64,000 bases of DNA from Datura wrightii (Eukaryota; Streptophyta; Magnoliopsida; Solanales; Solanaceae), in NCBI GenBank assembly GCA_035772735.1, contig JASDFA010000011.1, forward strand, positions 2,170,001 to 2,234,000, written 5' to 3'. The position numbers and the translations under genes are program-made. A model generated the notes under the pieces. It worked only from the letters and a program-made list of their open reading frames with translations, was not told where the DNA came from and made no database searches. Below are positions 23,741 through 35,717 of the stretch, piece after piece. Each line of letters begins with the position of its first letter. Within the stretch, counting starts at the first letter, position 1.

Positions 23741-24379
23741 TATATATACATTCAATAAATATTGACATATATATTCAATAATTATTAGAATGTAAAATTT
23801 ATAAATTTATACATCAAATAGATGTAAAGGTAAATATTATAATATATTAGTTAATCAATATTTTTTTATTTGTTTAAAATATATAAACATATAAATCTGA
23901 TTAATTAAAAGTTTTGAATGTATCTAAACTTTTTCTAATGAAATATTAATGTTGGGATCTGTTTTGCAGAGCAGGAATAAACAAAAAACTTCTTATGCAA
24001 TTTAATAGACAACTATTTTTTTTTAAGGAAAAAAATTACAGATAAAATTCTTATGTATACAGTTATTAAAATTCTTAAATTTATGCCTATGAAAAAGCCA
24101 TAATATTATTTTTTAATATTAAAGCATAATTTAGTAATTTTTAACTATAAATTATCAATATTTAAAAACTAAAATTTTATTAATATTTTTTAAATTATAA
24201 AAATATTAATTTTATTTTAAACTTATATTTTTATGTCGATACTCCTTACTCATTTGATGTCAGCAAGACCCGACGAAGCCCAAATCAGGAGACCAAAATC
24301 CACTAGATTAATCAGATCTAACACAGGTGTACGGCCAAAGAGGCGGTAACTGTATAATCTGAGTGTGCAGGTTCAGTGG

Positions 24380-24503
24380 CAATTCTAGTCTCTGCGAGAG
24401 CCGATCACCTGCTCCTCAGTCACCGTAACAACCGCTCTGCCCGTCCGAAAAAAAAAAAAACACTCTCCTTCAAAACAGTCAATCGCCGCCGATGATGCCG
24501 CTG
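24380..24503 (+). other. Probable first (5' leader) exon of the TDBD gene
   Basis: G+C rises sharply from about 24250. A GCTG|GTAAGT donor at 24503/24504 fits a leader exon whose acceptor is AG at 24721-24722. If spliced so, ATG ATG CCG CTG at the end of this exon joins ATT CGT TGA in the next, giving a six-codon upstream ORF that ends before the main ATG. The transcription start is a guess. Confidence 0.4.
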
Positions 24504-24748
24504 GTAAGTTTAACTGACCGTTCCTAGTATCTTCGCCATCTACAAACGTACGATCCTCTCTTTACTATTTCGCAATTGACAATTTAGGGCTTGTAACTGA
24601 CTCAGAATTTTCACTTGAACGGTAAAAACTTGTTGATTTTTGAGATGATGATTCTTCCTGCATTCTGTTTTTGGTGAATTTGAACTGCAGGTAATTGTTT
24701 TATGAGCATTTGTGGCTGACAGATTCGTTGAAGTAAAAAAGCTGCAAG

Positions 24749-27269
24749 ATGGTAAGTGTTTCTAGTGTTCATTAGAAGCTCCTTAACGCAAGTGTTTGGT
24801 ACCTCATTCGATCCTCGTTTTATTTCGTTGCTATGCTCTTTTACCGGAATTTCTAGTGATATTTAATTACTTGGTGCCAGGTAGAAAGAAAAAGCTGTTA
24901 TTTTCACATTGCTAGTTGTATTGAATTGGACCTCTCTTTTGTCTTTCAGTTCCATTTCGCAGCTTTATGCGATATTTAGATATTGAACTTTTACTTTACA
25001 AAATTAAAATTCAGCTTTGAACTTGTGTGGTACTTTACTAAAAGAAAATTGTACTCTCTGTGACATAAATAATGGCTGGTTTTGTGGTGCAAGGGTTAGC
25101 ATCCCTGTTTTTCAATATAAACTCAACTATCAATTTCTTAATTCTTATGAAATAAAGTTTAACATAAAGAAAATAATACTCTGAGGAAATGGTTTTGACT
25201 TTAGATAGTAAGAGTCTCATCCTTTTCGATATAGAACGAGTATTAATTTTCTCTGATATTTCGGATGTCCAATCAGTGGATCAATCCAAATTCATTCTCA
25301 ATGACTGGGATTAATTTACCAAATCCAAATTCTGCTTCAATAACTGGGATTAGTTTACCCTGAAGATAGTATCGTTTTTGGTTGTGTTATACTTGTAGTC
25401 AGTAGTGAAAGGTGTAGTTTTGCCATTTCTGCACAGCTCTAATCCATTTCTAAAAGCTGAAATGTCAGTAGGGATCAGTATCAATGTCTGTCTCAAACAA
25501 AAAAGTGATCTTGGTGAAATCTTCCATCTGATGCGTTCATACTTGGTCTTTGCGTCAAGTTATCATATATCTGTTCCTTGTGTTGGTGTTGCTAAGAAAT
25601 TCTTGGCAGACCATTGTGCTATTTCCACACACACAGAGACCCTATGCCTTCCTGCACTCGTTTATTTTCACCTGATTCATTGAAATTCGCAAACCCTGCC
25701 CACCATTCCTGTTTCTGATAGAGGTCAATGCTGAATCTACTTTATCTAGTTCATTCATATTAGATCTTTTCCAGTCTTTCCATGACAAGGACTTTTGGAT
25801 ACCGAAATGTGGTGGACATCTATCTGATGGAGAAGCAGTTTTTGGTAGCTCATCAAGAATCGACGTGAAACGTGTTCACCGACTGTTCTCCAGTACTGCT
25901 GAACCAGACTTATTTCCTAACAAGAAACAAGCTATCCACACTTCACTCGGCAAATCAACTTTGGGAATTGCAGTGACAAATTCTACATGTTGGGAGACTT
26001 CTTCTGGTCTTCAGTCAGGGGAAAACCAATTCATTGATAGGCTGTTTGGAGTTGATACCACCAGGCCGGTCGACTTGACTGAGAGAAGCATGTCTCTTGG
26101 TAACACAGGGAACCCCACCATAAGGAAAAAGGTGATTGACAACCAAATTGGAGATGATCCATTGGTTGGTTTATCAATGTCTTTCGATATTGAAGAACCG
26201 CAGATATGCATAAGCGACAGTAGAATCAGAAAAGTTAATGTTAATCAGGTGGAGGATTCAGAAAATGCTTGTCATTCACCAATTGAAAACAACATTAATA
26301 TGCCGCCTATCAATCAGGTACATAATAGGGCAAGTGAAACATCCTTTTTATCCGTGAGTCAGGAATATGGGAAGGAAGGTGAAAGTCAGGCCTACAATCC
26401 TGGGGCTATAAGTAGCAGATCCATAGGATCCAATATTGAGAAAGGTCACAGCACTGCACCAATTCCCGACTCCTATACCAGAGGGGATTCCGACAGAGTA
26501 TTTGGATTTGAATTGGTGTCTGATATCGATGCTCTGGAAAGGCCAATTAGCGGTTACAATTATTTACATTATCAATCGTCAGTTCACACATCAGAAACAC
26601 GTTGTGACAAGCAGCAGCTGGATGGATCAAATGTTAATGCAATTGATATCTCCTCTCAAACATCAAAACCTAGGACTGATCCCATACCAAAACACAAATT
26701 GGAGTCTAAACCTGCACACAAAGGTGCTCCTAATAGCTTTCCTTCAAATGTTCGAAGTTTGTTAGCAACAGGAATTTTTGATGGGGTACCTGTAAAATAC
26801 GTCTTGTCCCAGCAGGTACATTTCTCTTTGCTCAAATTTCATAAATTTTGCTGTCAGCGCCTTACGTGCAATCTTCCTGTCTGTTATAAGGAGCTTCGTG
26901 GTATTATAAAAGGTTCTGGCTACCTATGTGGCTGTCAACCATGTAACTATTCAAAGGCAAGTTATTAACTTTGTTTTTTCATTCATGTATAATTATATAT
27001 ATTTCCTGTGTGGTAATGTTGCAATTATATACGCATTTGAAGGTGCTTAATGCCTATGAGTTTGAGCGTCATGCTGGTTGCAAGACGAAGCACCCTAACA
27101 ATCACATATACTTTGAGAACGGAAAAACCATCTACCAGATAACCCAGGAGCTAAGGAGCACACCACAAAGTTTGTTGTTCGAAGCAATTCAAACCGTGAC
27201 GGGTTCCCCCATCAATCAGAAAGCTTTCCAGATTTGGAAAGGTAGTCATATTCCCAATTGGTCCTAACT

Positions 27270-27342
<73 letters not shown>

Positions 27343-27884
27343 ACTGTTCATCAACTACTTGATACATATTATTCATATTCAACTAATTCTTATGATCAGA
27401 ATCATTTAAAGCTGCAATTCGAGAGCTCCAGCGAATATATGGGAAGGAAGAATTGAATCTGTAAGTTCAATGTTCGTGGTGGATCAATGATAATATAAAG
27501 AATATTCTGTCCGTGTAAATAAGACACAAATAACTTCTTTTAGTTAGCTGTGTATTTGTAAGGAATGTGATGTAAAATATGTGCACTATATGCTTAGGCA
27601 ATTGTAATTTAACAGTGCAGATGTTTATGAACAAATCTGTGCCATATAGAATAGAGATTGCAATGGCAACGTGGATGTTCTATTTTCTCCTTTTGTGATT
27701 GCATCAACTGAATTTGAAGTTCTCTTCAGACCCATTTTACTAGCTGAGTGTTTCTTTTCACTTGTCTTGTATGATTTCCTATTTCCATCATATAATTTTC
27801 AATTACAGGAACAAAAGGTGGTTTTTGACACCCCACAACCATGGAAGACATATTCAGCCAAAAGTGAAAAACATGACAAGCTAA
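24749..27884 (+). CDS. Tify-domain-binding-domain (TDBD) protein, six coding exons
   Basis: The deduced protein is 481 aa, with exons 24749-24751, 25775-26815, 26891-26956, 27043-27241, 27400-27460 and 27809-27884. The first coding exon supplies only the ATG; the second opens with SFHDKDFWIPKCGGHLSDGE and holds EPDLFPNKKQAI, both typical of this plant family (At5g13660-like, from memory). The middle is polar and poorly ordered. The conserved C-terminal part includes RSLLATGIFDGVPVKYV (about 329-345), GIIKGSGYLCGCQPCNYSK, FERHAGCKTKHPNNHIYFEN and TIYQITQELR. This region is the TDBD, also found next to PHD fingers in other nuclear proteins; no PHD finger is present here. The role is presumably nuclear but not established. 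Intron 26957-27042 has a GC donor (AAG|GCAAGT), and intron 26816-26890 is 75 bp with no in-frame stop. Confidence 0.82.
27273..27337. repeat. Long perfect (CT)n microsatellite in a TDBD intron
   Basis: About 32 uninterrupted CT units begin 31 bp after the donor site of the intron 27242-27399. It is long and pure, so length variation between individuals is likely. Confidence 0.95.
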
Positions 27885-29190
27885 TTGCCAGTTCCATCCA
27901 GAAATTAATTAATTCCACATGGGCTTAATCAACCTGTCTGCAACTAGATGAAAGATACATCATTGGTGCATTGCTTATTAATACGACAAGAAAACGGAGA
28001 CAAAAACAAATTGAGGCATCCTCATCCTCCACTACAATATGTATGGGAAAATTGAGAATAATATTAAGTGTGACAAGGTGTTGTCATAATTAACAGAACC
28101 ACATGTCTTCCTAAGTAAGTACTTATTAAAACATGGGTTTTCACTGGGCCTGCATATCGGTCGGTTCAGTTTGATTTTTAAAAATTATCTATTTTACTTA
28201 TTAGTTATCGGTTTGTAGACATGCTAAACCGTTAAAGAATCGTTAAGATATCGGTTAATCGGTTATTGATCTTATCAGTTTGATTATCGGGTTAATCGGT
28301 AAGATCTCACATGAAAAATCTCATAAGTCATAACTTATAAGTATGTTTAGCTAGAAAAAAAGTGGATGAAAAGAGAAAAAACATGTAGAACTAACTGAAC
28401 TAAAATAATCAACTTTAATTTAAATTAAAACAGCACCCCCTTCACTTTTCATCGACACCCATTTCATCATCTTGTTTGAATACTTTATATATTGAAGGCT
28501 AAAATTATAATTTTATAAATTATTATCGGGTTATCAGTTAACCCGTTAAAAAAAGTGATCAAATCAATAGCTGAACCAATAACCCAATAACTTGGGGTAG
28601 TAAATCGATAATCAAACCATTAAATCAATGATCCAAATCATTAATTTAATAATTCAATTATCAATTCAAATTATTAATTTAACCGTTAATTGCATCGCCC
28701 TAGTTTCCACTTTTTGTGGAAAACCAATAAGTATTGTTTGTCTAAAGGTTGAATTGACTATTCGAGTAGAACCTAAAAAGGCACATCCCATGTCGTCGAC
28801 ATTATGATCTAATATTACTGACATTTTTTAACTCCAAATTGATCAAAAGGGTCCTTAAAAAACATTTAATGGGAATTTCATGGAACATGAAGAGTACATA
28901 TGGAATTTCAATTTCTTTTAAAACTATATTTGTGTTAGACCTAAGAAATTTTCATTTTCACTTATAAGACATCTTTCTTCCATTCTTCGCCAAATTACGA
29001 GAGGGATCGACTTAATTAATTGGTTCATTAGCGAACAAATGCTGATTTGTTTTGAATATGAAAAAAGAAAAGTTAAAAAGGTGGAAGCATATGCTAAGAA
29101 GATCCTCTGTCCACCAAGTAGAAACTCACTTTTAAAAATTAAATAATTAAAAAAATTAGGCTGTGAACTTATTAATCTCCTCCTCTTTTT
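27885..29190. other. TDBD 3' region and intergenic DNA
   Basis: The first part is the probable 3' untranslated region. It is followed by the element at 28143-28705. Beyond that, nothing gene-like is visible until the transcript-like segment near 29.2 kb. Confidence 0.5.
28143..28705. mobile_element. Non-autonomous element of the CGGTTAATCGG type
   Basis: The left side begins GGGCCTGCATATCGGTCGGT and carries many TCGGTT/ATCGGGTTAATCGG motifs. The right side ends TAACCGTTAATTGCATCGCCCTAG, which is roughly the inverted counterpart (GGGC..TGCA..CGGT). Elements built from such motifs are common hAT-like MITEs in dicots. No coding frame. Confidence 0.45.
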
Positions 29191-29264
29191 TTTTTCTTTA
29201 AAAGGTCCTCCCATCCTCCTACTCTTTCTCCTTCAATTTTTCTCCTTTCCTATTTCCCACAACA

Positions 29265-29321
29265 ATGGAAGATCAAATGGATGATGATGGTGATGATGAT
29301 CATGATGATTCTTCACGATGA
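29265..29321 (+). CDS. Possible 18-residue acidic microprotein ORF
   Basis: The ATG follows a pyrimidine-rich stretch (29160-29255, CTCC/TCTT repeats with a TTTAAAAGG element near 29197) that looks like a plant core promoter and leader. The ORF reads MEDQMDDDGDDDHDDSSR and stops. The following 400 bp has no splice-supported continuation that I can see. It could be a short peptide gene, an upstream ORF or part of a non-coding RNA. There is no known family. A longer overlapping frame (29281-29568) is driven by the same GATGATGATG run and is not convincing. Confidence 0.2.
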   Translation: MEDQMDDDGDDDHDDSSR

Positions 29322-32000
29322 GGCATCATCAAGTATCTTTTCTTGGGCAACTACCAACCCTTTGGCAAGCATTATTATGCGGTTACAAGATATACTATAC
29401 GTACCAGTTAATCAAGATTCAAGGCTCTTTTCTTTTCAGAAACATAGGGTTTTTTTTTTAACTTGTTTGTTTGTCTGTTTTCTGGTAAGAGGAGTACTTT
29501 TAATTTCTTTCTTATCTACTTTTCTGCTTTACATTTTTGGGGTGTTCAATTTTATTAGCTGCAATTAATGGGAATATAATTCAACAGTACTATTCACTAA
29601 GAAGTTCTCAATTATTTCCTTAGATCTCATGTTTCTACCTTGATCTAACTTTCTCGATTATCTATCTACATTATATGATATATTTATGCTAATTAAGGTG
29701 GTTTACTCTCTTACTATTCTGACGTTAGTGGTATTGTTGTTTTCTTTGTTCGGTTATCATATTATTTGTGCTGATGTTGGTTTTTTACTTATATAGTATT
29801 ACATCTCTTAAGAAATAAGGGATTGAGTGATAATTTCACCGCATTATTTTTTGAATACAATAAATTTAATGTTTTAAGAAATGTATTAGAAAATAATTAT
29901 AGTTAATAATAAATGTAAATCAAAATTTAAGTGACAAATTATATCTTAAATTTTTAAACTAGACAAATAAAATAAATATTTATTTTTACTACGGTGAATA
30001 AATAAAATTGGACGGAGAGAGTAATTAAATTGCAGGATCCTGGGCCCCATTTTCAAGTAATAGTATAATACATTTGTCCAAAATAATTAAGTAATGACAT
30101 TAATTCGTTTTGATATCTCATCGGAATCGCTAAGTTTACGCGCTAATTAAGCTCTGGTTAATACTAGACTCTTGTTCTTTTTGAATTGTCGAGATAAGGT
30201 TTTACACAACTTTTAGAAAAAAATATAATTAAAAAGATAATTTGATTAATATATTTCCTGTTAATTCTTTAATTTTTATTTATTTTTGTGTCTTTTAATT
30301 CTAGAATAATTAATATTAAAAGTAAAATTGAAAAAGTATAATTAATTTCTTTTTAGTTTTTTAAATTAATAAATATGTAAAAAAAAATATTTTTTAATAT
30401 ATATGAAAACTAAAAAACGGAGAGAGTAGTAAAAGAATTCAAACGTGCACCATTGCTAACTTTGTCATTACTAATGAACGCAAAGGTTTCCCTTGGATCC
30501 GAAATTAAGGAAACTAGAATTTCAATGTCAATTAGTTATTCATCATGATTTGATGATCACAACTTAAACCAGGATGCTTGGAATACTTTCTTTCATATAA
30601 TTAACTCAAAATAACTTTTATTAAGAAGAAGAAGAAAAGGAAAGATTATTTTTTAAATACGGGTCGTTTTAGTTCATGAGAAATTTTGAAATTTAACAGA
30701 TTAAACTAAATCGTGTCCATCATTTTGATGAACTTTAAAATAGCAAGGTTTTTTTATCATTATGTGGGTTGCAAGTCATGCCGAATGCCCACATTTTAAA
30801 AAATTATATTTTTAAGTTATAATTTAAAATAATAAACATAAATACTTACACGATAATATTACATAATGTTACTATTTGTTAATCAAATCTCAAATTCACT
30901 AATAAATAAATAATAGTTATTAAGTTTGACTTCAAGTAAAGATTTGGTTGTATGACTTCAATCTTAAATCATTGTCACTATATGCAAATATCTTGTGCAC
31001 AATCATATACGAAATGATTTTGTTGGATATAAAATTCTTATAAAACTAAATGATTTTTGACATGATTGTACTAAAAATCAAATAGAGATAGTATTAATAA
31101 GCAAAGTAAATAGTTAATGAGGTAAAATAAATAAATTTATCCAATTGAAATTTTTTTAATTGATTTAGACAAAAAAATTCATTAATCCCGTCACATGCCA
31201 AAATAGTTTCATAGATTTTAAATAACTCAAATTTATTTTAAAGTGAAATATGACTTGATACAATGTGGATATAAGAATAGGGGGTCCCTAGAAATTAAGG
31301 TGATTTTAGTCTATGTTGCTCGAACTCTTTTAAAATATTATCAAATATGTATTGAATTTTTCAAAAATATTTTTTTTAAAATTCAATTTAAATACGATAA
31401 TATATTTAAAGAGTCCAAATAATTTAAATTTTAGTAACGATGATGCTATAAAAATCTACGGGGAATAAAATTTTGGGGGTCTTTCCATATATCGGGCCCA
31501 AAGTGGTGGCTTTAGCTGCTTTACTCTTCGGCCGATCATTCGCTATTATCCACAATTATTATTAGCAAGAAATAATATTGCTAATCATTATTATTAATTA
31601 TTATCATAATTGAAAAGGGTCAAAAATTTTAATGTATAGAAAATAATTTACAAATATTTTTTATTTATTTATTGATCTAAAAATATTTCTATTTTTCTTT
31701 TGGCTCGAGAATATTTCAAACTATCCTTTCAAACTAACACCCTAAACTTAATAGGTTTTTTTTTTCAATTTAAAAAATTTACATGACTTATTATAATTGA
31801 TCACAAATATTCTTTAATTTAAAAATTAAATCACTCATTTTTAATTTAAACCCGCTAACCTACTCATACTCAGTATGCAGTGCAAATTACATGTAAACAT
31901 TCTTCATATATTCAGATTGCAGTAGATCTGTTGGAGTACTTTTACCGTGTGATATATGGGTCTAAAATTTTGAAACTCAAAATTCACAACTACTATTAGA
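29322..32000. other. Intergenic DNA with MITE copies
   Basis: A MITE of the 19.26 kb family lies at about 29790-30025 (ends with TTGGACGGAGAGAGTAATT) and another such end at about 30410-30430 (ACGGAGAGAGTAG). The segment 31311-31425 begins CTATGTTGCTCGAACTCTTTT and has the inverted block TTTAAAGAGTCCAAAT, a decayed copy of a well-known Solanaceae MITE with TGTTGCTCGGACTCT termini (family recalled from memory). No gene is seen. Confidence 0.5.
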
Positions 32001-32003
32001 AAA

Positions 32004-32006
<3 letters not shown>

Positions 32007-32054
<48 letters not shown>
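32007..32054. repeat. Compound (TA)n(CA)n microsatellite
   Basis: A TA run followed by a CA run ends directly at the CTAG terminus of the Helitron-type end at 32057. Confidence 0.9.
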
Positions 32055-32056
32055 TA

Positions 32057-32086
32057 CTAGTTTCTGAACACGTGTTTCGCACGTGT
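32057..32086 (-). mobile_element. Helitron-type 3' terminus (minus strand)
   Basis: Read on the minus strand: the hairpin ACACGTGCGAAACACGTGT (32068-32086), then seven bases, then CTAG at 32060-32057 followed by T. A short palindrome just before CTRR-T is the hallmark of Helitron 3' ends. The body would extend to higher coordinates, perhaps to about 32890, where ACTTCTCACTTTTAGTATA resembles a 5' end read on the opposite strand. No Rep/helicase is seen, so it would be non-autonomous. Confidence 0.55.
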
Positions 32087-32724
32087 ATATCCACATTAAA
32101 TAATTAAATATAGAGTCAAGATAAGTGTAAATTCAAAATGATTGAACTGACATTTTGATTATCTTAGTTTACTAATAATGCTTTGAAGATGATCAAATAT
32201 AAAGCATGACAAGATCACCTAAATAAAAGGAAAACAAACTTTTTCAATATTAATGCAAAAAAGTGCAAGAATTATATAAAATACAAGTTACCATGATTGG
32301 CATAAATATAAGTCGTGTGTCAAGAGTAAATTTGATCTGCAGGTTTGAGGCTGCTTCTATAAAATTTATGAATATTTCATACAAACCCAAAATACCAACA
32401 ACAATCCAACAAGAAGGTAAACCAGAAAATATATGAAAAACTATCAAATAGAAGAAAAAAAATGCAACAACTTTATATTACCTATTAAAAGGTGTAGAGT
32501 ATGATCATGACAACAACATATTGTTTTCATACTGAGTTTGCTTAATGGTATAGATCTTCATTAGAGGATTGTGTATAAATACTATTGTAACCGATAGAAG
32601 CTTAGAAGCCGAAATAATTGAAAAGTGAAAGGTAGTATATGAAATAATAATTTAAAAAATATAAAAGTGTAACCTACAATAATTACTGGCAGGTGAAAAA
32701 TCCCTCTCATTTACTCGCAATAAA

Positions 32725-32729
<5 letters not shown>

Positions 32730-32772
<43 letters not shown>
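32730..32772. repeat. (TA)n microsatellite
   Basis: About 21 uninterrupted AT units in intergenic DNA. Confidence 0.9.
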
Positions 32773-32776
<4 letters not shown>

Positions 32777-32892
32777 TATTCAATGGAAAATTATTAATAT
32801 TTAATTAGATATTTTATTATATTTTAATTTACTACAAGAGCAAAATGGTAATCCAACTTTTAAGATAAGGACTTCTCACTTTTAGTATAAAA

Positions 32893-32952
32893 TATTATTA
32901 TTATTATTATTATTATTATTGTTATTATTATTATCGTTGTTGTTGTTGTTGT
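32893..32952. repeat. Trinucleotide repeat (TTA)n then (GTT)n
   Basis: A run of TTA with a GTT interruption passes into GTT repeats. It is followed by AGAGGCGGATCCAGAATTTTT, a phrase frequent in Solanaceae repeats. Confidence 0.85.
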
Positions 32953-33249
32953 CAGAGGCGGATCCAGAATTTTTAAGTTCCGAGTGTCATGCTCTCTAAA
33001 CAGTAGCATAGTTTCAATATTACAAAGGATGAGTAAATGTGTTTTAGGATCGACTTTGTTCAATATTTACATAAGAGAATAATAATAGATTGTATGATCA
33101 ATTTATCAATAAAGAGAATGTCGATTCATTGGTTTATCTGAGTTTATGGACAGTAGAGGTCTAGTCTTCAAATTTGAGCAACTACAAAATATTTTTAAAC
33201 AATAAAACAAATTCTCTTAAATATTTTCGAAAATATGTTGAAGAGTAAG

Positions 33250-33313
33250 TTCGAACCTGTGACCCTAAAAAAAAAACATGATTCGAACCTGTGACCCTAA
33301 AAAAAAAACATGA
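33250..33313. repeat. 32 bp perfect tandem duplication
   Basis: TTCGAACCTGTGACCC plus an A-run and CATGA occurs twice at 33250 and 33282 without a mismatch. It lies in a repeat that starts near 32955. Confidence 0.85.
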
Positions 33314-33410
33314 CTCCTTGTCATTTGCATTAGATGACCAATTGTTACTTTAGGTGGCATGTCTTATATTTATACATATTCATACATACATACATACACA
33401 CATACACACA

Positions 33411-33413
<3 letters not shown>

Positions 33414-33472
<59 letters not shown>
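33414..33472. repeat. (TA)n microsatellite with preceding CATA repeats
   Basis: CATACATACATA/CACACATAC repeats at 33380-33410 pass into about 28 TA units. Confidence 0.9.
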
Positions 33473-33474
<2 letters not shown>

Positions 33475-35199
33475 TGGGAAGCCAACAAAGTAAAAAGTTA
33501 TATTAACATTTTGCCCTTTCACAAAATTACAAAAAAATATTTTAGATAATTAATAATAATATCATTGAAAATATTTTTTCACTACTCTATTAAATATGTA
33601 TACAGTGTATATATCATTTTACTCTTTCACTAAATAAAATAAATAAACAAATAGTAAAAATATAAAAATCACACCAATTGATACTTTTCCTTCCCCTTAT
33701 TAAAATCATAGTCGACAAATTCTTTCTTTTTTTTCTTTTTGCTTTATTTTTTATAAAAGTTTTAAATATATACGTCAACAAATATTTTGATTATTCTCCC
33801 TTCCCCTTATTTAAATAAGGTCTTTACATATTCTAACTGAAATGATACTTGATTTAGATATTAAAGTAAATGAATTCCGAACATAATTTTAGTTTGAAAA
33901 ATTCTTCATCATGATAATGATAGTTCTTTTCCTTTAGCCTATAATATTACCTATTCTTTTCTGCTCTTTTTTTTTTTTTTAGGGGGGGGGGGGGTTAATT
34001 TAAATTTTAATAATAATTTTATTTATGTTTCTTTTATTCAGTGAAAGAAGAGTAGCAAGTAAAATAATGGAAGATATGGTTACATCATGGGGCAAAAACC
34101 TTTATTAAAGCTTCTCAACACTTCTCTTATTAAGGTATTATTTAATTTAATTTTACAAATAGCTATATTTTTTAGATATTCTAGAAAATAGATACTCGAA
34201 AACTTTTAGCTCATGTTTCTTCTTAGTTTACGATCAATCTATAAATAGCATATTGACTAATTTATTGTTTAAAAAATAAAGATAGAATAACTAATATTAT
34301 AAAGCGATTGAATAATGAGTGTAACAATTAAAGTGAAATTATAAATTCACATGCTTTCGATAAATTCATATTCAAAATAGAATTCATTTGTATACTTTAA
34401 ATAACTTTTTTTTAATTGTGTATATGAACAATTTCTATCTCCAAATTAACTTTAAAATCAATATAAAAATTGTATCGTTAAAAGAAATGTATTTTTACTT
34501 TAATTTCACGAGAATATAAAAGAAAATCATGACATTTCATTTGAAAATAGATACATTTATCTAGATATTATTTGATCTTTTTTATCCCTTTTAATTTGAC
34601 ATTTCATAACATAGAAATTTCTCTATCATTAATATTAAAATATTTTATGTGGTTCATATATTTATATTATTATAGTTTTAAAAAAAGAGATCCAATTTAT
34701 CTTAATTTATATATATATATATATATATTTATTTATTTATTTATTTATTTTCTCTTTATATTTATTTTTCTTTAACTTATTGCAAAAATTTAAAAGGACT
34801 AATTGAATATAGGAGCAAGAGCCCTGAATCTTTATCCTGTTGTAAAAGCATCTTATTTTTTATGTTTCTATATTATAAATTCAATTTTTATCAAGTTGCT
34901 AGTAATTTTTTATTAAGGTACTTCATTCGTTCTTATTCATTCATGAAGTCCCAGACAATTTTTCATTTTACTTTTCAAACAGAAATGAGATGGCATATGT
35001 CAAAAGAACCTTATAACAAGTAATTATATCGTATTAGAATAATTAGAGAATTGTTCTCCTCTTTATATGTTATTTCTTTTTAATAATTATACATATAATT
35101 ATTCTTTCTCATGTTACAATACCCAAGAGAATCATTATTCTTTCCCACCTTCAAGTAATATTTGCACGATTATTGTTTATATATTTTAAACAATTAGAA

Positions 35200-35605
35200 G
35201 AATAAATAGTGTATGTAAGAGCAATGTCAAATATAAAAAAATTATTTCACGGACATTTAGGCATAATTATCTAAAAAAAATTATTTATGACAACGTCACT
35301 TTTTATAATAGTTATTTTATTTATTGATATATTTTAGGAAAAAGCATTATAATATGAAAACATGATACCGTAAAGTATAAATATCATTACATCAATAATA
35401 AAAAATTATGATTTATAACTAAAATACTTTTAAATCGATAAAAATTAAATTTAATGCCCGAGGCGCATATTTTTAATTACGCCTTACATTCGGGACTTAT
35501 GCCCCAAATTTTGAGACTTACATTTCATGGATTTATGCATTATGTTTGCACCCCGAAGCATTTTTGATATGCCCCACTAAAAACATTGTTCATTAGTTAT
35601 ATATT
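35200..35605. repeat. Dispersed repeat, copy 1 (also at 55.7 and 57.1 kb)
   Basis: Landmarks shared with the copies at about 55700-56330 and 57100-57735: TAAGAGCAATG, GGCATAATTATCTAAAAAAA, ATGAAAACATGATACC, AAATTTAATGCCC and a GACTTATGCCCCAAATTTTGAG block. The function is unknown and no terminal repeats were identified. Confidence 0.55.
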
Positions 35606-35651
35606 ATAATATTATTTATACTTAAAAAGTCTATACTAATTAACACGGGAC

Positions 35652-35681
35652 ACACGTGCAATGTACGTGTCCGAAAACTAG
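35652..35681 (+). mobile_element. Helitron-type 3' terminus (plus strand)
   Basis: The hairpin ACACGTGCAATGTACGTGT (35652-35670), seven bases, then CTAG (35678-35681) followed by T. The body would lie to the left. A (TA)n tract follows at about 35693-35718. Confidence 0.55.
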
Positions 35682-35686
35682 TATAC

Positions 35687-35717
<31 letters not shown>

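Noticed and set aside
26436..26765. 109-codon plus-strand frame overlapping the TDBD gene
   Set aside because: It is the +1 shadow of exon 2; the main frame has the family matches and splice continuity.
33334..33549. Open frame rich in Tyr-Ile repeats
   Set aside because: It is a direct translation of the (TA)n microsatellite. The frames at 34572, 35656 and 43314 are of the same kind.
33984..33994. Poly-G run next to poly-T considered as a quadruplex or element end
   Set aside because: A single G run cannot form an intramolecular quadruplex, and no element boundary could be supported there.
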